From the NCBI GenBank assembly GCA_016714225.1, contig JADJNS010000020.1, positions 1-64,000 on the forward strand: a DNA stretch of 64,000 bases, given 5' to 3'. The notes beneath the pieces are model-generated. The model saw only the letters and a list, made by a program, of their open reading frames with translations, ran no database searches and was not told the origin of the DNA. Position 1 is the first letter of the stretch. Each line of letters starts with the position of its first letter. Both the position numbers and the translations under genes were made by a program. The stretch comes from Archangiaceae bacterium (GTDB lineage Bacteria > Myxococcota > Myxococcia > Myxococcales > Myxococcaceae). Below, piece by piece: positions 1 through 7,876 of this stretch.

Positions 1-71
1 GCGACCCCCGCCTCTCGGCGCTGCTCCACGAGGTCTTCGGAGATCTGCCCTGGCGCTACCGCTGCCCTTGA
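1..71 (+). CDS. C-terminal end of an unrecognised protein (cut by window edge)
   Basis: Reading codons from base 3, an open frame runs to TGA at 69-71 and encodes about 22 residues ending LPWRYRCP. The codons have the G/C third position typical of the neighbouring genes, so this is probably the tail of a real gene entering from the left. It ends 13 bases before the convergent gene at 85-435. Nothing in so short a tail allows a family assignment. Confidence 0.4.
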   Translation, partial: DPRLSALLHEVFGDLPWRYRCP

Positions 72-84
72 AGGCCGCCCCTGC

Positions 85-435
85 TCACTGCACCGGCGGC
101 TCGCTCGCGACGAAGCCGAGGTCCGACGTGGTTCCCACCAGCTCGCGAAACTCATCGGCGGGGCTGCGTGAGAACATGCCCAACCTTGCGACCGTCTCGG
201 GCTTCATCGGCCCGAGCCGGTCGGTGTTGATCAGCACCTCACCGTACGCCTTGCGCAGCGGGGTCGCGGCGACGGCGGCGTCGAACACGTCCTTCGGAAC
301 TGCGATGAACAGCGAGGGAGCGTCGAGCCCCAGGTTGTCTTTCGTCGCCACCTCGAGAAGCGTCTGCTCGGCGTCGAGCTCGCCGTGCATGACGGTGGTG
401 TAGCGGCTGACGTGCTTCGAGACGGTCGAGTCCAT
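85..435 (-). CDS. hypothetical protein, 116 aa
   Basis: The frame starts at ATG 435 and encodes a small, mildly acidic, soluble-looking protein with no signal peptide or membrane segment. I do not recognise the family. Codon use matches the neighbours, which supports it being real. It is divergent from the STAS-like gene at 632, and the roughly 200 bases between them must hold both promoters. In that gap there is a small inverted repeat GAGTT-N8-AACTC at 596-613. The function is unknown. Confidence 0.6.
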   Translation of the reverse strand: MDSTVSKHVSRYTTVMHGELDAEQTLLEVATKDNLGLDAPSLFIAVPKDVFDAAVAATPLRKAYGEVLINTDRLGPMKPETVARLGMFSRSPADEFRELVGTTSDLGFVASEPPVQ

Positions 436-631
436 GGCGAGATTGTCGCGAGGCCGCGAGTGGCGCCGCGGGGCTCCCTTGGCACTCCGGTTCGCAAACC
501 ACGTATTGGAAGGCGAGCGGCCGGGTCATGCCCCCAATGACCACGCGCACCATGCAAAACGTGCGCGCGCCCTTTTGTCCTCCTTTCGCCACATTGAGTT
601 GCTTCGAAAACTCTGGTGCGCTGCGTTCTCG

Positions 632-1066
632 ATGCGAACTCAAGAGGTTCCTGCGCGCCCCGGCTCGCACCGGCTTCGCAGTCGCGAGGGCTACGTCGAC
701 GTCTGGAAAGCCGGCCCTCAGGTCGCGTACCTGGGTTTCTTCGGCACCGCCGAGCTGATGGTGACCGACCCGCTGTTCAAAGAGCTCGAGGCGTACCTGC
801 GGCAAGACCGGTCGCTGGTGCTGTTCACCGACCTCTCGTCGGTGACCGACTACGAGACCGCGTTTCGCGAGCGCTTCACGAGCTGGTTTCGCGACCACAA
901 GAGCTCGATCAGCGCGGTGCACGCGTTGGTCGGTTCGGGCCTGGTGTACATGGGCATCGGCGTCGCCAACATCGTGCTGGGCGGGCTGATTCGCCCCTAC
1001 CGGCAGCGCGACGCGTTCGAGAAGGTGCTCACCGAGGCGTCAGTGATGACTGCGCCGTCGCACTGA
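632..1066 (+). CDS. SpoIIAA/STAS-like protein, 144 aa
   Basis: The protein resembles the short STAS/SpoIIAA-like proteins common in myxobacteria. It has a beta strand around VAYLGFFG, a central LVLFTDLSSVTDY segment like the STAS beta-alpha core, and a hydrophobic helix LVYMGIGVANIVLGG. Such folds usually act as protein-interaction or anti-anti-sigma-like modules, but no phosphorylatable Ser can be assigned with confidence. The frame is open upstream to an ATG at 434, but that extension is Arg/His-rich and unlike a protein start, so I chose the ATG at 632. No clear Shine-Dalgarno precedes it. It is convergent with the terpene cyclase, whose stop lies 3 bases away. Confidence 0.65.
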   Translation: MRTQEVPARPGSHRLRSREGYVDVWKAGPQVAYLGFFGTAELMVTDPLFKELEAYLRQDRSLVLFTDLSSVTDYETAFRERFTSWFRDHKSSISAVHALVGSGLVYMGIGVANIVLGGLIRPYRQRDAFEKVLTEASVMTAPSH

Positions 1067-1069
1067 AGC

Positions 1070-2104
1070 TCAGGGCGACGGCACCACCACCGCGGGCATC
1101 TCGAACGAGATGGTGCGGGTGCGCCGCAGCTCGCGGAACGGCGACTCGGCATCTCGGAAGCGGCGGCTCTTGAGCGAGAAGTCGTAGTTGCCGCGCATCA
1201 AGGCCTTCATTCCGACGACGTAGCGGGCGAGGCCGGCGTCGAGCTCGGCTGAGAAGTGCGGCAGGCTTCGCTCGAGCGCCACGAAGGCACGCAGCTCTTC
1301 GTTGACGGTCTCGATGGCGACCTTCGCCGCCGCGGCCAGGTCGAGGCGCTGCTCGGTGGCGATGGCGTGCACCAGGTTGCAGGGGTAGCCGTGGCGCAGC
1401 ACCTCTTTCTGGTACGAGAAGAGGTCGTTCAAGAACGCCACGTGGCGCACGGTGTGCCGCTCGAGCGCGACGACCGAGGGGTGAGCGAGCACCTCAGGCG
1501 GCAGCTCGGTGTTCGAGGCGAGCAGCGAGCACGCGAGCACCGGCAGCACGCCCGAGTCGTGGCTGCGCACCTCGGCGTAGGCGGCGACGCTCGGCGGGCC
1601 CCCCTGCTTCCAGAACTCCATCGACCGCAGCGAGCCGTGAAACATGTAGTCGCGGCAACGCTCGAGAAAGAGCGCGAACCAGGCGTCCGATGGCGCGGCG
1701 GCGCGCAGCGACTGGTGCACGTGACGCGTGAAGCGCTCGAGCGGCGTGGCCTGAGAAGGCAGCTCGCCGGTGCGCATCACCTCGAAGGCCCGGAGCAGCT
1801 GCCGCTCGACCGCGTCGACGTCGTTCGCGTACCCGGGGTGGTCGTCGTAGCTGTCGTCGAGGAAGTACATCCACTCGCTGTACGAGGCCGCGGCAGAGAG
1901 ACGGTCGAGCGTGGCGTAGTGAAAGAAGTAGAGGTCGATTTTCGCGAACGCGCGAAAGCGGTCGACGTCTTGCTCGGTCTCCAGCAGCCCAGCCGCGCGG
2001 GCCGCAGCCTCTGCCCGGGCGAGATGCTCAGCCGCTTCGGGGTGCGCCGTTCGCAACCAGGGAATCTCTACTGCAGCGAGGCTCAGGTCATTTTTGGCAG
2101 TCAT
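1070..2104 (-). CDS. class I terpene cyclase
   Basis: This is a bacterial class I terpene cyclase, which ionises an isoprenyl diphosphate (probably farnesyl or geranyl) and cyclises it. From the ATG at 2104 the protein has 344 residues, normal for the family. The Asp-rich metal motif FLDDSYDDH lies at 81-89. The NSE triad NDLFSYQKE lies at 226-234. Arg180, exactly 46 residues before Asn226, fits the pyrophosphate-sensor position, followed by Asp183 as linker. The C-terminal RY pair is not obvious. A TTG 12 bases further upstream is possible, but the ATG is preceded by GGGG at a good distance. The nearest upstream gene is a lipoprotein and there is no P450 or prenyltransferase next door, so the cyclase looks like an orphan. 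The cyclised product cannot be predicted. Confidence 0.9.
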   Translation of the reverse strand: MTAKNDLSLAAVEIPWLRTAHPEAAEHLARAEAAARAAGLLETEQDVDRFRAFAKIDLYFFHYATLDRLSAAASYSEWMYFLDDSYDDHPGYANDVDAVERQLLRAFEVMRTGELPSQATPLERFTRHVHQSLRAAAPSDAWFALFLERCRDYMFHGSLRSMEFWKQGGPPSVAAYAEVRSHDSGVLPVLACSLLASNTELPPEVLAHPSVVALERHTVRHVAFLNDLFSYQKEVLRHGYPCNLVHAIATEQRLDLAAAAKVAIETVNEELRAFVALERSLPHFSAELDAGLARYVVGMKALMRGNYDFSLKSRRFRDAESPFRELRRTRTISFEMPAVVVPSP

Positions 2105-2266
2105 CAAAAACCCCAAAACGCGAAATGCCAGCGCGCACGCGCGGTGTCAACGCTGCGAGCAGCATGAGCACACGGCTGCAGCGCGCAAGATTTGCGCGAG
2201 GCATCGCCGCAGTGCGGGCAGGCGATTCGACGCGCCAGCCGCGGCGGCCCACCGTCGCGCGCGGCC

Positions 2267-2662
2267 TCACTGAGCGAGCCGGTCGAGCGAGCGCCCGTTC
2301 CACCTGAAGCGGGTGAGGGTCTGCCCGCCGTCGGGCTCGCGCTGGTGCTGCAGCGCCTGCAGCTCGCCGCGCGCATCGAGCGAGAGGTCGACCCAGGTGC
2401 GCTCGGCGCCGTCGGGCCGCACCCACGCCCGCTCTTCGAAGTTGAAGAGCTCGAGCACCTCGTCGCGCTCGCCCAGGCGCTCGAGGCGCAGGTACGACTG
2501 CTCGTAGGTCGAGCTGGGCACCGCGCCTGCGGTGCGGGTGACGCGCCAACGCTCGCCGCCGGTCGACCGGTACACGGTCTTGCCGTCGGCGAGCATCGGC
2601 TTCGGCTCACCGCGGCAGGCGATGAGACCGAAGACCACCACCAGGCAGAGAAGGCGAAGCAT
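2267..2662 (-). CDS. small lipoprotein, 131 aa
   Basis: The N-terminus MLRLLCLVVVFGLIAC is a lipoprotein signal peptide with Cys16 as the lipidation site. The mature part is about 115 residues, rich in charged beta-strand-like segments (TVYRSTGGERW, AWVRPDGAERTWVDL). I do not recognise the family. It probably sits on the periplasmic face of a membrane. It lies upstream of the terpene cyclase on the same strand, with 162 bases between them, so co-transcription is possible but not shown. Confidence 0.65.
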   Translation of the reverse strand: MLRLLCLVVVFGLIACRGEPKPMLADGKTVYRSTGGERWRVTRTAGAVPSSTYEQSYLRLERLGERDEVLELFNFEERAWVRPDGAERTWVDLSLDARGELQALQHQREPDGGQTLTRFRWNGRSLDRLAQ

Positions 2663-2710
2663 CGAGAGCGGTCTGCACTCGACGCTACCGCGCCCCGCTC
2701 GGTTCCGCTG

Positions 2711-4324
2711 CTACAGCTCTCGGTAGGTCACCGAGCGCGGGTCGTTCATCAACGCGTGAAACTTCGTCAGCTGCTCACCGACCAGCTCCCACGAGCCGTT
2801 GGGCGAGTTGAGCCCCGAGTCGAACGCGCACATGCCCACCACCCGGCCGCCCTTGCCGTCGGTGCCCGAGCCGATCACGTGGTCGTACCAGGCCTGCAGC
2901 CCCTGCCCGGCCGCGGCGTCGCTGCCGCGCAGGCCGTACTCACCGATGGCGATGTCGATGCCCTTGTTCGCCGCGAACTGGCGCACCTTCGCGAAGGTCG
3001 GGCCGACCAGGTTCTGGGTCTCGGTGTAGTGGTCGATGCCCAGCAGGTCGTAGATGCCCGGCGCGAACCACTGCTCGGGGTCGCGGCCCGAGCGGGTGTC
3101 CCACGTCCAGCTCATCAGAATCACCGCCAGCGAGATGTTCTTGGTGCCCAGCGCGGTCATGCGCGCGCGCACCCGCCGGTTCATCGCGACGTGCGCCGAC
3201 GGGCCGCCCGGGTCATCGGGCCCCACCGAGCCGCCGCCGCCTTCGGGCTCGTGGTGCAGCGTCAGCCACACCGGGCCGCCCAGCGCTTCGAGCGCCTTGA
3301 GCATCGCGTCGATGTCTGCGTCGTACTTGCCCGCCCCCATGTCCGCCCACGACGGAGTCTTGGTCGACACCCACGGCAGCCGCCCCGCGGCGAGATCATT
3401 CTTGGCCATCGTCACCATCGAGGTGGTGCGCTTGTCCCAGGCGAAGAAGGTGCGGCGCAGCGCCAGCACGTGCTTCGCCGGAGTCTCGTGCCGCGCCACC
3501 GGGTCGCCGTTGCCGCCCACCGCCGCGCCGAACAGCGCCTTCCCCACCGCGGGCTTGCCCGGGTACGCGTGCGTCGGGTCGGTCGGCTGCTCGGGCGGAT
3601 CCGGAATCGTCGGCGGCGCAGCCACCGTGTCGCGCAGCCGCACCCGCAGGGTGTAGTCGGTGGCGAGGGAGTTCACGTTCACGTACAGCCGGTAGGTGCC
3701 GGTCGCCGGAGCCAGGTAGCTGAAGGTCTCGGGCCTCGCCGCCTTGTTCGAGTACGCGGCGAGCGAGCCGTCGAGGTTGTAGAGGTACACGTTCATGTTC
3801 GCGCTGGCGTTGGTCCAGTCGAGCGACACCTCGAAGGTCTGGCCCTTCGTCGCCGCGACCTGGTGAAACGCCGAGCGCTTCGTGGCGGTGAACGAGCCGA
3901 CGAACTTCACCTCTGACCACGCCGGCGTGAACTTCGTGGTCAGCGTGTACGCGCCCGCGCCCTCTTTGCACTTCACGCCGATGGTGTAGCTGCCGGCGGG
4001 CAGCTGCAGCGTCACCTGCTCGGGCCGGGCGGTGGCGCTGTTCGCGTAGCCGAGCAGCTCGCCGCTCGCGTCGTAGACGTAGAAGTTGAAGTTGGTGCCC
4101 GCGGGGAAGGTGAGCGTCGCCTCGAGCTTGCCGTCGGCCTCGAAGCTCATGGGGAGGCTCTTCCAGTCGTAGCCACCCACTGCGAGGTTGCCCGTGTACG
4201 AGGCGGTGATGGGGGTGGCGAGCTCGAGGTCAGACGTGTCGAGCGCGTCGGGCTCGAGCTGAGAGCCGCAGGCGGTGGCGAGCATCACCACCGACGAAAT
4301 CAACAAGACGTGGAATCGCATCAT
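2711..4324 (-). CDS. lipoprotein with two PPC-like domains and a GH26-like TIM-barrel domain
   Basis: The protein has 537 residues from ATG 4324, chosen because GGGAGG sits about 8 bases upstream and the next residues form a lipoprotein signal (LATAC, Cys19). Two similar beta-sandwich modules follow, about 35-125 and 130-230, each with YLYN/VYDA-type strands and a closing GTYRLYV or GSYTIGV segment. This is typical of pre-peptidase C-terminal (PPC) domains, which bind polymers. The C-terminal region, about 255-535, looks like a clan-A glycosidase: WLTLHHEPEG near 356 and IAIGEYGLRG near 460 offer two Glu residues suited to acid/base and nucleophile roles, as in GH26 endo-mannanase-like enzymes. 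The substrate is unknown. Surface polysaccharide hydrolysis is the likely role. The family assignment is inference. Confidence 0.7.
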   Translation of the reverse strand: MMRFHVLLISSVVMLATACGSQLEPDALDTSDLELATPITASYTGNLAVGGYDWKSLPMSFEADGKLEATLTFPAGTNFNFYVYDASGELLGYANSATARPEQVTLQLPAGSYTIGVKCKEGAGAYTLTTKFTPAWSEVKFVGSFTATKRSAFHQVAATKGQTFEVSLDWTNASANMNVYLYNLDGSLAAYSNKAARPETFSYLAPATGTYRLYVNVNSLATDYTLRVRLRDTVAAPPTIPDPPEQPTDPTHAYPGKPAVGKALFGAAVGGNGDPVARHETPAKHVLALRRTFFAWDKRTTSMVTMAKNDLAAGRLPWVSTKTPSWADMGAGKYDADIDAMLKALEALGGPVWLTLHHEPEGGGGSVGPDDPGGPSAHVAMNRRVRARMTALGTKNISLAVILMSWTWDTRSGRDPEQWFAPGIYDLLGIDHYTETQNLVGPTFAKVRQFAANKGIDIAIGEYGLRGSDAAAGQGLQAWYDHVIGSGTDGKGGRVVGMCAFDSGLNSPNGSWELVGEQLTKFHALMNDPRSVTYREL

Positions 4325-4457
4325 CGAGTGCCTCCCAGGGTTGTGCGACCACCCTGAGCAAGGCGGCGGCCACCGCCGAAAGCGGCCTCTGAACGCAGAG
4401 GTAGCGAATCCCACCTCCCCACCGGGAGGACAGCTGCGGCGGACGCGCCCCCAGCCA

Positions 4458-4479
4458 GGTGGTTCGTGGTGGAACCACC
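4458..4479 (-). terminator. hairpin after the Cys-rich lipoprotein gene
   Basis: A perfect 8-bp inverted repeat, GGTGGTTC and GAACCACC, with a 6-base loop lies 20 bases beyond the stop of the minus-strand gene ending at 4499. No T-run follows on the minus strand, so it may be a weak or Rho-assisted terminator or simply a 3' stabilising hairpin. Confidence 0.4.
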
Positions 4480-4498
4480 CGGCCCGCGGCGCTTGAGC

Positions 4499-7465
4499 TC
4501 ACGGCGCCCGGGTCACCAGGCGAAACGCGTCCATCTCGTCGACCACCATCACCGGCGCGTTGGCCGCGTCGAACACCAGGCCCAGGTAGCTGGGTGTGGC
4601 GTTCAACAGCGGCAGCGTCTCGGCGCTCCACGCGCCGGCACCGGTGCGCCGGGCCAGCGTCAGCTCGTGGGTCGAGGCGTCCTTCACGAAGGCGACGTTC
4701 ATCGCCCCGCTGCGGTCGACCACCATCTGCGAGACGACGGTGTAGCTGCTCGCGGTGGGCCCGGTCTCCATCGCGAACGCGCCGCCTGCCGGCCGCACCC
4801 AGTACCCGTTGGTACCCCAGTAGTGCAGCGCCCCCGCGCCGTCGACCAGCAGCCGCCCGGTCGGCGCGTACATGGCGCCCTGGGGCCCGAACCAGGTCGC
4901 CACCCAGGCCCCGGTCTCGTTCGACAGCACCTGCTGCCCGTAGCGCGCCCCGGGGTTGCTGCCCGACGCCCAGGCCGAGATCGACATCAGCACGAACACC
5001 TTGCCCGCGCCGTTCAAGGCCAGCGCCTGGCAGGCGAAGTCGTTCAGCCCGCTCGGCCGCGTGTAGACGGTCGTCGGCGCGCCGCTCCACGCGCCGCGCA
5101 GCCCGCTGCGGTAGGTGATGGTGCTCACCCCGCACTCGATGTTGTGCCAGACGTCGGCGGCATCGGCGGTCAGCCACGCGCGCGAGGTGGTGCCGGCGGC
5201 CACCGGCGTCCAGGTGCTGCCGGTCTTGCGCCAGCCGGTGCGCCCGAGCGATGAGCCGGTCGCGGTGGTCACCACCACCGGCGTGTCGTCGGACTCGGTG
5301 AAGAACCCCACGAAGTCCGACGAGCCGGTGCCGGTGACCTCGGCGGGCGCGCTCCAGGTGCCCGCGGTGAGGGTGCGCAGCCGCTTGGGGAAATACGGGT
5401 CGAGGCTCGCTTCGACCAGCTGCAGCGTGCCCTTGCCCGAGAGCGCCACCGAGTACGGGTTCGAGCCGGGCAGCGTCTGCAGCTTGAACGGAGCGCAGGT
5501 GCCCTGCGGCACGCAGCTGCTGCCGCCCGCGCAGGTGCCGCACGAGCCACCGCAGCCATCGTCGCCACAGGTGCGCCCGCTGCAGACCGGCGCGCAGGCC
5601 GGCGGAGAGCTGAGCCGGTAGCCGCGTGAGTCGAGCAGCACGTGCCGCCCCGCCGTGCCGCCGTACCAGAGCGGCCCGAGCAGCGAGCTGGCCAGCGGCA
5701 CGCTCGGCACGGTGTCGGTGAAGCGGCCGTTGGTGAGGGTGCGAATCACCCAGGTGTAGGGCGAGCTGGTGCCGTGCTTGAAGAGCACCGCCTTGGGCCC
5801 GGTGAGCCGCGTCGCCAGCGGCGCGCCGGGGGGCACGCCCTCTTCCACGAAGGTGCCGCCGCTCACCCGGCGCCACGTCCAGTCCGAGCCGCCGCGCAGC
5901 GGGTTCTGGTACTGCAGCAGCAGGCTGAAGTCGCCCGACGGCAGCACCTCGAGGCTCGACGGGTCGACCGCCAGGTCTCCGGTGAGCGGGGTGAAGCTCC
6001 AGGTGCCCGCGGTGCGCGTGGCCAGCGCCGACTGCTCTGCCGCGATCAAGAGCACGTGCAGCTTGCCGCCTGCGACCCGCTGCACGGTGCCGTACGACTG
6101 CGAGGGGCGAATCGTCGTCTCCGCCCACGCTCCGCTCGGCGCGCGGGTGGCGATGCGCGTGGCGCGGTTGGCCCAGCTCGCGTCGAGATACGAATACGTC
6201 GCCACCGTCGCGCCGGTCTCGTCGCGCCCCAGCGCGAGGGCCAGCCCCACGTTGCCCTGGTTCGAGATCAGCTCTTTCGGCGCCCAGCTGCCGCCGTTGC
6301 GCAGCGCGAAGCGCAGGTCCTGATTCACCGAGTCGTAGTACGCGACCATCGGCTCGTCGTTCGAGTCGAGCGCCACCCGCGCGGTGCACCCCGAGCCCAT
6401 GCCGGTGTCGACGCTCTCTTGCTTCCACCCCTGGTCGGTCAGCCGGCGCAGCCACACCGTGCCGCCGGTATCGCAGCCGGCGATGACCGGCTGCCCCGCC
6501 GCGTCGGTGATGAACGCGGGAGAGTTGAGCGCGCCCAGGGTGCCGAGCTCGAGTGTCCACGAGCCCGCGATGCAGGCGCCATTCAAGCACCCCTGGCTGC
6601 ACGTGACGTCGTACGACGCGTAGCTGCACGCGCTGCCGTTGCAGGTGCCCGCCGGGTAATACGTGTGCAGGTTGTTCGCGCTGGTGCAGCTCGGCGCGGG
6701 CGGGGTGTTGCAGCTCACCCCCGCGCAGGTCGGCGCGTTGCACGTGCCGCCGCTGCAGCCGTTGGCGCACGGCACGTCGGTGTACGTGTAGCTGCACGCG
6801 CCGCCCGCGCAGGTGCCGCTCGCCGCCCAGGTGCGCGACGCATTGCCCACGCAGCTGCGCGCCGGAGCGCTGTTGCAGCTCACCCCCGCGCAGGGGTCAT
6901 TTGCGCACGCGCCGTTCACGCAGCCGAACGGGCAGGTCGAGTCGCTCGGCGCGTAGGTGCAGCTGCCTCCTGCGCACGAGCCCGCGGTCGAGAAGCTGCG
7001 CAGCGTGGTCGACGTCAGGCAGGTGTTGGCCGGCGGCGTGTGGCACGTCACTCCGTCGCAGGCCGACGCGCCGCCCGCCGAGCCGCCCGCTGAGCCGCCC
7101 GCTGAGCCGCCCGCTGAGCCGCCCGCTGAGCCGCCCGCTGAGCCGCCCGCTGAGCCGCCCGCTGAGCCGCCCGCTGAGCCGCCCGCCGAGCCGCCCGCTG
7201 AGGCGCCCGCTGAGCCGCCCGCTGAGCCACCCGCTGAGCCGCCCGCTCAGGCGCCCGCCGAGCCACCCGCTGAGCCGCCCGCCGAGCCGCCCGCCGAGCC
7301 ACCCGCCGAGCCACCCGCCGAGCCACCCGCCGAGCCACCCGCCGAGCCACCCGAGGTGCCGCCGTCATCAAACGCGCCTCCCCCCGTCGCGCCATCCGGA
7401 GGCGTGCCGCCACACTGGCAACCCGAAAGAAAGACGACGATCGCGACGAGCGAGGCTGAGCGCAT
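4499..7465 (-). pseudogene. large Cys-rich repeat lipoprotein interrupted by an in-frame stop
   Basis: The reading frame starts at ATG 7465 with a lipoprotein signal (Cys16 in FLSGC), enters a Gly-Gly-Ser-Ala repeat, meets TGA at 7247-7249, then continues in the same frame through more repeat units to 4499. Without the stop the protein would have 987 residues. Downstream of the linker are three to four Cys-rich units of about 45 residues with the pattern CAGVSCN-x-PP-x-SC, G-x-C-x-Y, GC-x-x-G-x-C. A long region of WxxxxV-type beta repeats suggestive of a propeller follows, and near the middle a knot CGDDGCGGSCGTC. It is a cell-surface protein type seen in myxobacteria. The remaining 850-residue part could start at GTG 7051 but would lack any export signal. 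The stop could be real or a sequencing error in a low-complexity tract. Confidence 0.7.
7065..7351 (-). repeat. 12-bp minisatellite coding for Gly-Gly-Ser-Ala
   Basis: About two dozen tandem 12-base units (minus strand GGCGGCTCAGCG and variants) encode the linker of the Cys-rich lipoprotein. Units at the 7261-7351 end use TCG for Ser, while units at the 7081-7190 end mostly use TCA. Two units carry a GCC in place of GGC (7202-7204 and 7250-7252), and the second of these sits beside the TGA at 7247-7249. Such tracts change length by slippage. Confidence 0.9.
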
Positions 7466-7876
7466 GCGTTCGCTCGACCCCGCACCTCACCACCGTGGGC
7501 AGGAAAACGGCGGCCCCTTCACCCGCGCGATCGCCTCGGTCGTCGTTCATCGCCGCGCGGAGCCGCGTCGACCGTTCTCGACAGCGCTGCCGAAACCAGC
7601 CTCGCGCCCCCGCCTCACCACCGGTGCAGTCACCGAGACATTTGACCGTCGGGTGCACGCCGCCAGTGAAAGCGCCCTCGTCTCGCAGAAGTAGCCGCGC
7701 GCACTGTCTCTTCGCAGAGGACACCTGCGGTGCACGCGCGCCGCAACGGGTGGCTCATGCAGTGACCACCGTCACGCAGCAGCCTCTTCGCGTCGCTTGC
7801 CCGCGACGTCACGGGCGCGTACCGCGCGTCGACGGCACGTTTGTCGCCGCTTGATTTGCGGTGACACCGTGACGTC
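7466..7876. promoter_or_regulatory. divergent intergenic region with GTGAC/GACGTCA palindromes
   Basis: These 411 bases separate two divergent lipoprotein genes and contain no convincing gene. They hold a perfect inverted repeat GTGAC-N4-GTCAC at 7762-7775. They also hold a near-perfect 18-base palindrome at 7799-7816 centred on GACGTC with GCCCG/CGGGC arms. A TGACGTCA palindrome at 7870-7877 overlaps the start codon of the gene at 7877. These look like operator sites for a dimeric regulator. No protein can be named. Confidence 0.35.

Noticed and set aside
2192..3916. Long plus-strand open frame of over 500 codons opposite the lipoprotein and glycosidase-like genes
   Set aside because: Its product is Arg/His/Val-rich with no domain, and it mirrors the minus-strand genes that have clear signals and motifs. 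High GC makes such shadow frames common.
7065..7351. Possible CRISPR array
   Set aside because: The units are contiguous 12-base coding repeats without spacers.
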